DNA of 64,000 nt from Nocardiopsis flavescens. Its GTDB lineage: Bacteria > Actinomycetota > Actinomycetes > Streptosporangiales > Streptosporangiaceae. A program made the position numbers and the translations under genes. Below, piece by piece: positions 23,590 through 33,230 of the stretch. The stretch's first letter is position 1. Each line of letters starts with the position of its first letter. The notes under the pieces are model-generated. The model did no database searches. It saw nothing but the letters and a program-made list of their open reading frames with translations, and was not told the DNA's origin. The DNA lies in NCBI RefSeq assembly GCF_900141985.1, contig NZ_FQZK01000009.1, positions 1 to 64,000 on the forward strand, given 5' to 3'.

Positions 23590-24936
23590 TCAGAACCTGG
23601 GGGCCATCGCCGGGGCCCGCAGCGTCCCCAGGAACGGGTGCCACGGGTGGGACGGGTCGTTCTCCACCACGGCCAGGACGTCCCGCATCGCCTGGAGCAC
23701 CCGCGGCTCCTCACCGTCGTAGACGTCGCCCTGGAGCATCTTCAGGACGTCGGTCCGGTACCGCGGGTCCTGCACGAACACCGTGAAGAGCACGTTGAGG
23801 CGGTAGTAGATGCTGATGAACTCGTACCAGTAGGAGACGGCGCGGCGCAGGGTGTCCTCGTACGCCTGGAAGGCCGCCGCGGGGAACCCGCCACCGGCCT
23901 TGTGCGCGGCCAGGATGTCCCGGCACGCCAGGCGCGCGCTGTTGAGGGCCACGCTCACGCCGCTGGAGAAGATCGGGTCGACGAAACGGGCCGCGTCGCC
24001 GATGAGGACGTACCTGTCGCCGCAGATCCTCTCCATGGCGTAGCTGTAGTCGGCCTCCGCGGTGAACGGCCGGACGCGCTCCGCCTTGCGCAGGGCGGCC
24101 TCCAGCTTCGGGTGGCTGGAGACGAAGTCCCAGAAGAAGTCCTCGCGTTCCGCCCCCGCCTCCCGGAAGCGGGCCTTCTGCGTCACCACCCCGATGCTGG
24201 TGACGGTCTCGGTGATGGGGATCTGCCACACCCACGTGTCCTTGATGGGCAGGAAGTGCACGAAGATGTGGTCCGCCCGCTCGGGGGAGCTGGTCAGCGA
24301 CTCGCGGTCGAGCCCCTCGAACCACGTGTGCACGGCGTACTGGTCGAACACCGGGTCGAAGACCTTCATCTTGAGCTGCCGGCCCAGCACGCCCTGGCGG
24401 CCCGAGGCGTCCACGACCACGCGGCAGGTGAGGTCGACCTCCGACCTCCCCAGCCGTGCGGTGACGGTGACCAGCTCCGGGTCGTCCAGGTCCACGCGCA
24501 GCACCCTGACCCCGGAGAACACCTTGGCGCCCCGCGCCTCGGCGTTCTTCATGAGGATCAGGTCGAACCGCCCGCGGTCGACGTGGTACGTGTAGTCGCG
24601 CTCCACCCCGACCTGGTCGCGCTCGACGAACTGCACGTCCGCCGTCCACGCGTGGCTGAGCTCGGAGAACTCGCTCGGCGGGAGGTCGCGTGTCTCCGCC
24701 GTGGTCCAGGAGGCCCCGTACTTGCGGGGGAACCCGGCGGCGTCCACCTCCTCCAGGGCTCCGGTCTCGTGGAGCACCGGGGTGGTCGCGGGCACCAGGG
24801 ACTCCCCCACGTGCGGGCGCGGGAACACGGCGCCCTCGATGAGGGCCACCGACATCCCGCCCATGGCGAGGTAGGCCGCGGCCGTCGATCCGGCCGGCCC
24901 GCCCCCGATGACGATCGCGTCGAAATCAGTGTTCAT
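23590..24936 (-). CDS. Flavin-dependent halogenase
   Basis: 448-residue FAD enzyme with the GGGPAGST nucleotide motif (residues 11-18) and the halogenase signature WxWxIP as WVWQIP (residues 234-239), plus GDAARFVDPIFSSGV. The length is close to PltA-type enzymes that chlorinate pyrrolyl-S-carrier. With the pyrrole-forming genes in the same cluster, the likely substrate is the carrier-bound pyrrole; a tyrosine-derived ring is an alternative given the MIO enzyme. The ATG at 24936 overlaps the antiporter stop by 11 bases, so the two genes are co-transcribed. A flavin reductase is not in this window. Confidence 0.9.
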   Translation of the reverse strand: MNTDFDAIVIGGGPAGSTAAAYLAMGGMSVALIEGAVFPRPHVGESLVPATTPVLHETGALEEVDAAGFPRKYGASWTTAETRDLPPSEFSELSHAWTADVQFVERDQVGVERDYTYHVDRGRFDLILMKNAEARGAKVFSGVRVLRVDLDDPELVTVTARLGRSEVDLTCRVVVDASGRQGVLGRQLKMKVFDPVFDQYAVHTWFEGLDRESLTSSPERADHIFVHFLPIKDTWVWQIPITETVTSIGVVTQKARFREAGAEREDFFWDFVSSHPKLEAALRKAERVRPFTAEADYSYAMERICGDRYVLIGDAARFVDPIFSSGVSVALNSARLACRDILAAHKAGGGFPAAAFQAYEDTLRRAVSYWYEFISIYYRLNVLFTVFVQDPRYRTDVLKMLQGDVYDGEEPRVLQAMRDVLAVVENDPSHPWHPFLGTLRAPAMAPRF

Positions 24937-26284
24937 CCGTATCCTTCGGTGTCGTTGAAGCTCCAGCGGTCCGGAGCGGTCCGGTTCCGCGGGCCGGGGC
25001 CGGCGGTGCGCCGGCGGGGACGGGGCGGTCCGCGGCGGCGGGCGGCGGCTCCCCGCGGCGGCGGACGTGGCGGTCCAGGGCGTCCAGCAGCGGGCCGGTG
25101 AGGACGGTCGTCACGACCGCCATCACCGTCAGCGCCGCGAAGACGGGGGCCGTGATGATCCCGGCCGTGAACCCGATGTTGAGGACGATGAGCTCGGTCA
25201 GGCCGCGGGTGTTGAGCAGGATCCCCACCCGCAGGGAGGAGACCGGGGTGCGCCCGCCCAGGCGCGCGCCCAGGTAGCCGCCGCCGACCTTCCCCGCGAC
25301 CGCGGCCAGGGTGGCCACGACGACGAGGTCCCAGGCCGTGGTGCCGGTCGCCGCCTCGGCCAGGGTGATCCCGGAGACCACGAAGAACAGCGGCACCCCG
25401 ACGAGCCCCGCGCGCCCGACCGCGGCGACCGGCCGCAGCCACGGCCCCGCCGGGATCGCCAGGGCGACGAGCGCCGCCCCCAGCGGGAGGGTCAGCCCCC
25501 CGTGCTCGGCGCCCATGCCTGCGGCCGCCGCCGCTGCGGCCACCAGGACCGCGGCGGTCCGGGGGGAGCGGCGGCACAGCCCGGAGACGGCGTCCGCCGA
25601 CAGCAGGCGCCGCAGGACGGAGGCCGCGACCGGGCCGAGCACGAGGACGGCCGCGGCGGCCCCGAACCCGACCGTGTCGGCGCCGTGCAGGACCAGCGCC
25701 ACGGCCAGGAGGGTCCAGCCGACGGCGTCCACGATGATCGCCGCGGTCATCGACAGCCTCCCCTCGGGGGTGGCCGCCTCCCCGCGGTCGGTCAGGATGC
25801 GGGCCAGGACCGGGACCGCGGTGATGCTGAAGGCCACGACCAGGTAGAGGGCCAGGGCGGCCGTGGAGGCGTCGCCGCGGGCACCGCCCCCAGGGGAGGC
25901 GGACAGCCAGGCCAGGACGAGCAGGCCGGTGGCCGCCGGGGGGACCAGCGCGCCGGCCACGACCCAGCCGGCCGACCGCGCCCCCTGGCCGGTCCCGGCC
26001 GAGCGCAGTTCGTGCACCAGGCCGACCAGGAACAGAGCCAGCCCGACCTGGGCCAGGACGTGCAGCCGGTCGAGGGCGTCGTCCGGCACCACGCGGGCGA
26101 AGGCGTCACCGCCCAGCACCTGGAGCAGCAGGGGGGCCAGGAGGAGGCCGGCGGCCACCTCGCCGATGACCGCGGGTTGACGCAGTAAGGAGACGAGGCG
26201 GCCGCAGCCGCGGGCGATGGTGAAAGCGACGATGCCGAGCGCCAGTGCGTGGAGCACCGTCAGCGCTTCCTGGGGCACACTCAT
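24926..26284 (-). CDS. Kef/CPA2-type cation:proton antiporter
   Basis: 452-residue polytopic membrane protein with about 12 helices and family motifs (LLRQPAVIGEVAAGLLLAPLLL; GLALFLVGLVHEL; LNTRGLTELIVLNIGF). Such antiporters are common in actinomycete antibiotic clusters, where they are thought to help with efflux or ion balance. It starts at the ATG at 26284 and its end overlaps the halogenase start. A Pro/Ala-rich tail of about 50 residues follows the last helix. A role in product export is inference. Confidence 0.9.
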   Translation of the reverse strand: MSVPQEALTVLHALALGIVAFTIARGCGRLVSLLRQPAVIGEVAAGLLLAPLLLQVLGGDAFARVVPDDALDRLHVLAQVGLALFLVGLVHELRSAGTGQGARSAGWVVAGALVPPAATGLLVLAWLSASPGGGARGDASTAALALYLVVAFSITAVPVLARILTDRGEAATPEGRLSMTAAIIVDAVGWTLLAVALVLHGADTVGFGAAAAVLVLGPVAASVLRRLLSADAVSGLCRRSPRTAAVLVAAAAAAAGMGAEHGGLTLPLGAALVALAIPAGPWLRPVAAVGRAGLVGVPLFFVVSGITLAEAATGTTAWDLVVVATLAAVAGKVGGGYLGARLGGRTPVSSLRVGILLNTRGLTELIVLNIGFTAGIITAPVFAALTVMAVVTTVLTGPLLDALDRHVRRRGEPPPAAADRPVPAGAPPAPARGTGPLRTAGASTTPKDTDEH

Positions 26285-26500
26285 GTTGGATGCGACACCT
26301 TCCCGAAGAGAGCCGATGACACGGCCGGAGCGGGGAGGTGCGGTCGCCGGGCACCGCGGGCGTATCGGCGATCAGATTAGGGACGGGCGCCCGTTTTGGG
26401 GAGGTTCGGTGGCTTCCGTGCAGGTCAGAGGTGCGTTCCGGGCGGTCTCCGGGGGTGGTCGGCCCGCCCGGTCGCGGCCGGGGCGCCGGAGGGGGTCCCG

Positions 26501-27367
26501 GTGCCGTTCCTGATCGCCACCGCGCCCGGCCGGGCCGACCGCCCCAACGAGGACTTCGCCGCGGTGTCCGCACACTGCGCGGTGCTGCTGGACGGGGTGA
26601 CGGGACCGCCCGACGGGGGCGGCGGCTGCTCCCACGGGGTCGCCCGGCACGTCCGGTGGCTGGGCGGCCTGCTGCTGGCGGGCCTGGACGCGGGGCGGCC
26701 CCCGCGCGCGGCGCTGGCCGAGGCGATCGCGGGGGCCGCGGCCCTGCACGCGGACACCTGCGACCTCGCCGACCGGCGCACCCCGTCCGCCACGGTCGTC
26801 GCGGTCCGCGCGACCCCCGGCCCGGGACGGGGAGCGCCCTCCGGCGCGGACGGCGGGGCCGGGCGGCTGGAGTACCTGGTGCTGTCGGACTCGGTGCTGC
26901 TGGTCGCCGACCCCGGACCCCTGCCGGACGCGGCGGACCCGCGGGGCTGTGCCCTGCGGGCCGCGGACGGCGTCGGCGTGGTGGCCGACACCCGGCTGGA
27001 CGCCCTGCGGGCCGACCTGCTCCGCCGCGGTGCGCCGGCGGGGGCTCTGGAAGCGCTGCGCGGTGTTCCGGGCGGCTTCTGGACGGCGGGCTCCGACCCG
27101 CGGGCCGCCGAGGAGGCGCTCACCGGGACGGTCCGCCTCGACCGGTTCGCGCTCATGACCGACGGCGCGACCCGCGCGGTGGAGGTCTTCGGCGACCTGA
27201 ATTGGGGACAGGCCCTCTCCCTGGTTTCGGACAAAGGGCCGGGGGCACTGATCGACCGGGTGCGCGCCCTGGAGGACGCCGACCCCCGGGGGAGCGGGTA
27301 CCCCCGCGGCAAGGTCCGCGACGACGCGACGGTCGTGTCCTGGGCGCCGGAGAACCTTGTGCACTAG
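26501..27367 (+). CDS. PP2C-like metal-dependent phosphatase domain protein
   Basis: 288 residues. The PP2C metal-binding motifs can be followed: RPNEDFAAV, LLDGVTGP, a central SATVVAVRATPG strand, ALMTDGATRAVE and KVRDDATVVSW near the C-terminus. There is no kinase, membrane helix or signal peptide. The start is GTG at 26501 after GGAGGGGG. It is oriented away from the antiporter and marks the probable right edge of the metabolite cluster. The substrate phosphoprotein is unknown. Confidence 0.75.
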   Translation: MPFLIATAPGRADRPNEDFAAVSAHCAVLLDGVTGPPDGGGGCSHGVARHVRWLGGLLLAGLDAGRPPRAALAEAIAGAAALHADTCDLADRRTPSATVVAVRATPGPGRGAPSGADGGAGRLEYLVLSDSVLLVADPGPLPDAADPRGCALRAADGVGVVADTRLDALRADLLRRGAPAGALEALRGVPGGFWTAGSDPRAAEEALTGTVRLDRFALMTDGATRAVEVFGDLNWGQALSLVSDKGPGALIDRVRALEDADPRGSGYPRGKVRDDATVVSWAPENLVH

Positions 27368-27856
27368 GAGATCGTGCGCCAGGCGGAGTCGGGGTCGGGC
27401 CGCCGCCCGGGTGCCGTGCGGCCTCTCCGGTGCCCCATTTTCGGACTGTCCTAATTTGGGTATTGGGATATCTTCCCGTGGGGCCCCGGGGGGTGGAGAG
27501 CGGTGCCACCAGGTGAGAAGTGCGTCATGTTCATTGGTCGCCGGTGACGTTTTCTCTGTGCAATCAGATGACATTCGACTGATTTGTCGAGGAAAATTCT
27601 CGGAACCCCGGGGCGGCTCCCGCGCGTCACACCACCGTGTGGCGCAGGACGCCGGGATGCCCGCGCCACAGGCGCTTTCGCCTGTCGTGTTCATCCGGTA
27701 GATTTCCTGGTAACCGAACAGTCGGGGTTACTCCACAACGTCCTCACGCGGCTTCGGTGTTCTCTCCGTACCCCCTGTTCACTTGTGCACCTTCACATGC
27801 CCAGTGCCTGGAAGAAGCGATTGACGATCCCCCTCGCAACGAGAAAAGGAGACGGT
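27368..27856. other. Intergenic region, 489 bp, no gene seen
   Basis: Less GC-rich than its surroundings, with AT-rich patches such as TCCTAATTTGGGTATTGGGATATC near 27450, GACATTCGACTGATTTG near 27570 and a TTGACGATC at 27820. It probably holds the promoter of the following gene. I see no supported coding region or RNA gene. Confidence 0.5.
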
Positions 27857-28276
27857 GTGACCCCCACGGGCGTCCTTGAACCGACCGGCCCGAACCGCGC
27901 TCTGGACGGCACCGTGTGGCTGGACCGCCTCCTCTCCACCCCGGTCGCCGCCCCCGTCGAGCGGTCCCGCCCCGTGCGGGACATCGACGGCTACGAGCAC
28001 CGTCCCAACCCGGTGCACGCCCGCACCGCGGCCGAGTTCCTGCTGACCATGCGCCGCTACCTGGTGTGGGCGGGCGACTGGTCCTACCGGGAGCTGGAGT
28101 ACCTGTGCGGCGGCGCCGTCAAGCACACCACCTTCCGCCAGGTCCTCGAAGGGGACCGGCTGCCCGGGTACGTGTTCCTGATGGCCTTCGTCACCGCGTG
28201 CGCGGGTGAGGACGCGGCCGAGCGCAGCCGCTGGTTCACCGCCTGGCACCGCATCCGGCGCTCCGCCGGGCGCTGA
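27857..28276 (+). CDS. Small helix-turn-helix-like protein
   Basis: 139 residues. The C-terminal 75 (FLLTMRRYLVWAGDWSYRELEYLCGGAVKHTTFRQVLEGDRLPGYVFLMAFVTACAG) have the helical rhythm and spacing of the small XRE-like domains common in actinomycetes; the N-terminal half is Pro/Arg-rich and disordered. The start is the GTG at 27857, with AAAGGAGA 5 bases upstream. It may be a transcription regulator, but no ligand domain is present and no target is visible. A link to the metabolite cluster is possible and unproven. Confidence 0.6.
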   Translation: MTPTGVLEPTGPNRALDGTVWLDRLLSTPVAAPVERSRPVRDIDGYEHRPNPVHARTAAEFLLTMRRYLVWAGDWSYRELEYLCGGAVKHTTFRQVLEGDRLPGYVFLMAFVTACAGEDAAERSRWFTAWHRIRRSAGR

Positions 28277-28292
28277 CCCGCGCGCTGACCCG

Positions 28293-28540
28293 CGCCCCAC
28301 CGCCGCGCCGACCCCGGGACGGGTCCCCGCTTCTGCTGCGCGGCGCCGCGCGTGCCGAGCCCCGTCCGGCCCCTGCCTTTCGCCCCACCGCCGTGCCGTC
28401 CCCGGGACGGGCCCCGCTTTCGCGGCGCGGTGCCGCGCACGGGCCCGAGGGGCGTGTGACCGGCCGCCTCCCCCGTGCCGGGCTTCCCCATCCGCGCCCC
28501 GGCGGGCGCCCTCCCCGCCCCACCGCCGTTCCGGCCCCTC
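28293..28540 (+). repeat. GC-rich direct repeats (88-bp period)
   Basis: CGCCCCACCGCCG begins at 28293, 28381 and 28516. The first two copies extend for about 40 bases (through GGACGGG-CCCCGCTT) with a few mismatches; the third matches about 13. They fill the 280-bp space between the helix-turn-helix-like gene and the helicase gene. No gene is seen in this stretch. Confidence 0.7.
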
Positions 28541-28556
28541 CCGCTACCGTGGGCGT

Positions 28557-31322
28557 GTGCCCACCGCCGCGGATCCGCCCACCCTCCGTCCCTACCAGCG
28601 CGAGGCGCTGGAGGAGGTCGCCGCACGCTGGGACGCCGGGCACCGGCGCACCTGGATCGTCCTGCCGCCCGGCGCGGGCAAGACCCTCGTCGGCCTGGAG
28701 GCCGCCCGCCGGCTCGGCCGCCGCACCGTCGTCCTCGTGCCCAACACCGCCATCCAGGGCCAGTGGATCCGCGCCTGGGACTCCCTGCGCCCGGAGGGCG
28801 ACGACCGCACCGCCGGGACCGACCGCGACCTCTCCCACCACACGACCGTCCTCACGTACCAGACCCTGGCGGTGTTCGACCCCGACGCCGAGACCGACGA
28901 GGAGGGCGGCGGCCGCGGCCCGGTCCGCGACCGGCTGCACCCCAACGGCCGCGCCCTCGTCGGGGCCCTGCACGACGCCGGCCCCCTCACCGTCCTGCTC
29001 GACGAGTGCCACCACCTGCTCCAGGTATGGGGGCGCCTGCTCGCCGAGGTCCTCGACGACCTCCCCGACGCCCGCGTCGTCGGGCTGACCGGAACCCCGG
29101 CCACCGACCTCACCGCCGCCGAGCGCGCCCTGGTGGACCGCCTCTTCGGCGCACCCGTCACCGGGGCCTCCATCCCCGCCCTGGTCCGCGACGGGTACCT
29201 CGCCCCGTTCGCCGAGCTGGCCTACCTCACCGAGCCCACGCCCACCGAACTCGCCTACCTCAAGGACCAGGGCGAGCGCTTCTCCCGGATGTGCGGCGAA
29301 CTCCTCACCCCGGGCTTCGCCACCACCGACCTGCTGCCCTGGATCGACGCCCGGTTCGTCCACCGGGACACCGCCGAGGGCGGCCGCCTGCCCTGGTCGC
29401 GGGTCGCCGCGGCCGAGCCCGCCCTCTCCGACGCCGTGCTGCGCCTGCACCACGCCGGCCTGTGCGCCCTCCCCGAGGGGGCCCGCCCCTCCGAGGAGCA
29501 CCGCCGCCCGCCCACCGCGGCCGACTGGATCGCCCTCGTCGACGACTACGCCAAGCGCTGCCTGCCCCCGGACACCGGCTCCGAGCGCGACCGCGAGGCC
29601 CGCGAGCGCCTGCGCGCCGCCCTGCCCGCCATCGGGCACCACCTCACCCGCAACGGCGTCCGGCGCGGCGTCTCCCCGGTCGACCGGGTGCTGGCCCGCA
29701 GCGACTCCAAGGCACACGCCACCGCGGAGATCCTCGCCGCCGAGCACACGGCCCTGGGGGAGCGGCTGCGCGCCCTCGTCCTGTGCGACCACGAGCGCGC
29801 CTCCTCCCGGCCGCCCGCCGCCCTGCGCGGCATCCTCGACGCCGACGCCGGGTCGGCCCGCCTCCAGCTCGCCACCCTGGCCGGGGACCCCCGCACCGGC
29901 CCCCTCGACCCGGTGCTGCTCACCGGCCGCACCGTGGCCATGGCGCCGGGCACCGCCGTGCTCTTCCTGGAGCACGTCCGCGCCGAGCTCCCCGGGACCG
30001 ACCTCGCCGCCGTCGACCGCCCGGACGGGCTGTGCGACATCGAGGGCCCGTGGTCGCCGCGCGTCCGGGTGGCCGCGGTCACCCGGTTCTTCGAGGCCGG
30101 CGGATCGCGCGCGCTGGTCGGCACCCGCGCCCTGCTGGGCGAGGGCTGGGACGCGCGCGGCGTGAACACCGTCGTCGACCTCACCACCGCCACCACCCCC
30201 ACCGCCGTCGTGCAGAGCCGCGGCCGGGCGCTGCGCCTGGACCCGGCCTGGCCGGACAAGACCGCGCATACCTGGACGGTCGTGTGCGTCTCCGGGGACC
30301 ACCCGCGCGGGGACGCCGACTGGGACCGGTTCGTCCGCAAGCACCAGGGCTACCTGGGGGCGGACGCCGACGGCGAGGTGATGAGCGGCGTCGCCCACAT
30401 CGACCCCTCCCTCTCCCCGTACGCGCCGCCCGACGACCCCGACGGCCTCAACCGGCGCATGCTCGCCCGCGTCGGGCGCCGCGACCTCACCCGCGGGCGC
30501 TGGCGCGTCGGCGAACCCTACGAGGACTCCCTGCTGCCCACCCTGCGGGTCCGCCGCCCGCACACCGCCGGGCCCCGGGGAGAGGACCTCGCCCTGCCCC
30601 ACCCGCCCCGGCTGCTGCCCGCCCCGCGGGGCGTGTCCGGCCACGGGCCGCCGCCGCGCCGGATCCCGGCCGCCGCCGTCGTCGCGGCGGTCCTCGCCGT
30701 CCTCCTCGCCGCCGCGGCGCTCCTGTCCCCGTGGACCCTGCCCGCCGCCGTGGCCGCCGCGGCCCTGGTGCCGGTCGCGGTCCGCGTCCGCGGCGCCGCC
30801 CGCCTGCGCCACGCCCGGTCCGTCCTCGCCGGGGCGGACGCGCCGGACGACGTCCTGCGCCACGCCTGCGCGGTCGCCGACGCCCTGCGCGGGATCGGGC
30901 GCTCCGAGACCGGGGCCCGCGGGGTGCGGGTCCACGTCGACACCGACGGCGTCTACCGGTTCACGCTCCCCGACGCCGCCGACGACTTCGCCGCCGCCCT
31001 GGAGGAACTGGTCGGCCCCGTCGTCGGCGAGCCCTCCCACCTCGTGCCCCGGCCGCTGCCGCCCGCGGTCACGGACGAGAACGCCTGCGCACTCCTCGCC
31101 GGGGCGCCCCCCGAGAACCCCGTCGTGTACCACGTGGTCCCGTCCCTGTTCGGCCGCGGCCGGGCCCGCCTCAGGGCGTTCACCCGGGCCTGGGGCCGCT
31201 GGATCGCCCCGACCGAACCGGTCCCCACCGCCACCGGCACCGGTCCCGCCCTGCTGGCCGCCCACTACGGGGCCCACCCCCTGGAGGACACCTCCACCGC
31301 GCGCCGTCTCACCTGGTCCTGA
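28557..31322 (+). CDS. DEAD/DEAH-box helicase with C-terminal membrane segment
   Basis: 921-residue SF2 helicase. Motif I is VLPPGAGKT, motif II LLDECHH (DEAH variant DECH), motif III TGTPA and motif VI QSRGRALRLDP. After the helicase core, residues of about 705-760 form two adjacent hydrophobic stretches (IPAAAVVAAVLAVLLAAAALL; TLPAAVAAAALVPVAV), then a soluble C-terminal domain of about 170 residues. A membrane-anchored helicase is unusual. The GTG at 28557 lies 6 bases after TACCGT, so the message may be leaderless. Function is unknown; phage defence or DNA handling are possible. Confidence 0.85.
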   Translation: MPTAADPPTLRPYQREALEEVAARWDAGHRRTWIVLPPGAGKTLVGLEAARRLGRRTVVLVPNTAIQGQWIRAWDSLRPEGDDRTAGTDRDLSHHTTVLTYQTLAVFDPDAETDEEGGGRGPVRDRLHPNGRALVGALHDAGPLTVLLDECHHLLQVWGRLLAEVLDDLPDARVVGLTGTPATDLTAAERALVDRLFGAPVTGASIPALVRDGYLAPFAELAYLTEPTPTELAYLKDQGERFSRMCGELLTPGFATTDLLPWIDARFVHRDTAEGGRLPWSRVAAAEPALSDAVLRLHHAGLCALPEGARPSEEHRRPPTAADWIALVDDYAKRCLPPDTGSERDREARERLRAALPAIGHHLTRNGVRRGVSPVDRVLARSDSKAHATAEILAAEHTALGERLRALVLCDHERASSRPPAALRGILDADAGSARLQLATLAGDPRTGPLDPVLLTGRTVAMAPGTAVLFLEHVRAELPGTDLAAVDRPDGLCDIEGPWSPRVRVAAVTRFFEAGGSRALVGTRALLGEGWDARGVNTVVDLTTATTPTAVVQSRGRALRLDPAWPDKTAHTWTVVCVSGDHPRGDADWDRFVRKHQGYLGADADGEVMSGVAHIDPSLSPYAPPDDPDGLNRRMLARVGRRDLTRGRWRVGEPYEDSLLPTLRVRRPHTAGPRGEDLALPHPPRLLPAPRGVSGHGPPPRRIPAAAVVAAVLAVLLAAAALLSPWTLPAAVAAAALVPVAVRVRGAARLRHARSVLAGADAPDDVLRHACAVADALRGIGRSETGARGVRVHVDTDGVYRFTLPDAADDFAAALEELVGPVVGEPSHLVPRPLPPAVTDENACALLAGAPPENPVVYHVVPSLFGRGRARLRAFTRAWGRWIAPTEPVPTATGTGPALLAAHYGAHPLEDTSTARRLTWS

Positions 31323-31416
31323 CCCCGGTGCTTCACCCGGGCGACACCGGCGGTTCGGGCGCGCCTGGTTGGCTTCCGCGGGGCGCGTCCGCGCCCGTCC
31401 CCCGGAAGGAACCACC

Positions 31417-33069
31417 ATGCGCAAGACCACGGCGGTGGCGGCGGCCCTGGCCGTCGCCCTCACCGGTGCGGCGGCCCACGCCGACGAACGCGCCGACGGC
31501 CCCGCCCTCGCCCCGCTCGGCACCTACTCCACCGGCGCCTTCGACCAGGCGGCGGCCGAGATCGTCGCCCACGACCCGCGCCACCAGCGCCTGTTCGTGG
31601 TCAACGCCCAGGCCGCCGCCGTCGAGGTCCTCGACGTCTCCGACCCCGCCGCCCCGGCCAAGCTCTTCGACCTGGTCGTCCCCGGCACCCCGGCGGCCGA
31701 CGGGTCGGTCGTCGAGGCGGGCGCGGTCGCCAACTCCGTCGCGGTCCACGGCGACACGGTCGCCGTCGCCGTGGAGGCCGCCGACCGCACCGACCCGGGC
31801 TGGGTGGTCTTCTTCGACACCCGCGGCAACGCCCTCAACGCGGTGCGCGTGGGCTCCCTGCCCGACATGGCGACCTTCACCCCGGACGGGCGCCTCCTCC
31901 TGGTCGCCAACGAGGGCGAGCCCGACGACGACCACACGGTCGACCCCGAGGGCTCCGTCAGCGTCATCAAGGTGAACCGCCGGCCCGCCGCGCTCACCCA
32001 GCGGGACGTGCGCACCGCCGACTTCCGCGCCTGGGACGGCGACCGCGAGCTGCCCGGGGGCGTCCGGGTCTTCGGCCCGGACCTGTCCACCGGCGAGCCG
32101 GGCACCCCGGGGCGGGTCGCCCGCAACCTGGAGCCCGAGTACATCGTCGCCGACACGGCCCACAGCGCCCACGTGGTCCTCCAGGAGGCCAACGCGTTCG
32201 CCGTCCTGGACCTGCGCACCGCCGAGGTCACCGACATCGTCCCGTTCGGGGTCAAGGACCACCTGGAGCCGGGCAACGAGCTGGACCCCTCCGACCGCGA
32301 CGGGGGCATCGACCTGCGCAACGTCCCGGTGTACGGGATGTACCAGCCCGACGGCTTCGACACCTACCGCCACCGGGGCCGCACCCTGCTGGTCACCGCC
32401 AACGAGGGCGACGTCCGGGACTGGGACGGCTACTCGGAGGACGCCCGGGTCAAGGACCTGGAACTCTGCGAGGACTCCCCGCGGCTGCGACCCTACCTGG
32501 ACACCCACGGCCTCACCGCCGCCGACCTCCAGCGCGACGAGAACCTCGGGCGCCTGACGGTCTCCTCGGCCACCGGCCTCACCGGCGACGGCTGCCACGA
32601 CGAGCTGTACTCCTTCGGCGGGCGCTCCTTCTCGATCTTCACCGCCGACGGCGACCTGGTCTTCGACTCCGGCTCCGAGTTCGAGCGCGTCATCGCCGAG
32701 GAGAACCCGGAGTTCTTCAACTCCAATCACACCGAGAACGGCTTCGAGAACCGCAGCGACGACAAGGGCCCCGAGCCGGAGGGCGTCACCCTGGGCGAGG
32801 TCGACGGCCGCGTCTACGCCTTCATCGGCCTGGAGCGGGTCGGCGGGGTCATGGTCTACGACGTCACCGACCCCGAGGACGCCGCGTTCGTCGACTACGT
32901 GAACCACCGCGACTTCTCGTCGGAGCCGGGCACCCCCGGGGCCCTCGACCTGGGCCCGGAGGGCCTGACGTTCATCGCGGCCGAGGACTCCCCGGTGCCG
33001 GGCACGCCGGTCCTCGTCGTCGCCAACGAGGTCTCCGGCACCACCACCCTGTTCCGCGTCGACCTCTGA
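31417..33069 (+). CDS. Secreted choice-of-anchor I family beta-propeller protein
   Basis: 550 residues with a Sec signal peptide (MRKTTAVAAALAVALTGAAAHA). The mature part has repeated propeller blades of the choice-of-anchor I family: LGTYSTGAFDQAAAEIVAHDPRHQRLFVVNAQ, LLVANEGEPDDDH, LLVTANEGDVRDW and PEPEGVTLGEVDGRVYAFIGLERVGG. A GGAAGGA lies before the ATG at 31417. Members are extracellular and sometimes fused to phosphoesterases; no catalytic domain is attached here. A strong hairpin follows the stop. Confidence 0.85.
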   Translation: MRKTTAVAAALAVALTGAAAHADERADGPALAPLGTYSTGAFDQAAAEIVAHDPRHQRLFVVNAQAAAVEVLDVSDPAAPAKLFDLVVPGTPAADGSVVEAGAVANSVAVHGDTVAVAVEAADRTDPGWVVFFDTRGNALNAVRVGSLPDMATFTPDGRLLLVANEGEPDDDHTVDPEGSVSVIKVNRRPAALTQRDVRTADFRAWDGDRELPGGVRVFGPDLSTGEPGTPGRVARNLEPEYIVADTAHSAHVVLQEANAFAVLDLRTAEVTDIVPFGVKDHLEPGNELDPSDRDGGIDLRNVPVYGMYQPDGFDTYRHRGRTLLVTANEGDVRDWDGYSEDARVKDLELCEDSPRLRPYLDTHGLTAADLQRDENLGRLTVSSATGLTGDGCHDELYSFGGRSFSIFTADGDLVFDSGSEFERVIAEENPEFFNSNHTENGFENRSDDKGPEPEGVTLGEVDGRVYAFIGLERVGGVMVYDVTDPEDAAFVDYVNHRDFSSEPGTPGALDLGPEGLTFIAAEDSPVPGTPVLVVANEVSGTTTLFRVDL

Positions 33070-33070
33070 C

Positions 33071-33108
33071 CGCGCCGGGTGCGGGCCGACCGGTCCGCAC
33101 CCGGCGCG
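33071..33108 (+). terminator. Hairpin terminator
   Basis: A perfect 14-bp stem (33071-33084 with 33095-33108) and 10-base loop begins one base after the stop codon of the secreted propeller gene. Confidence 0.75.
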
Positions 33109-33230
33109 GCACCCTGCCGTCCCAGGTCGGCGGGGGTGCGGGGCCGGGCGCGGCCCGGCCCGCGGGACACGCCCCGGACCGGTCGGGAATCGAGAAGCGC
33201 GCCGGGCGCCCGCGGCCTATCGTGAACGCC

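Noticed and set aside
28293..28540. CRISPR-like array
   Set aside because: There are only two full and one partial GC-rich repeats with unequal spacing (88 and 135 bases) and no uniform spacers; no cas genes are present.
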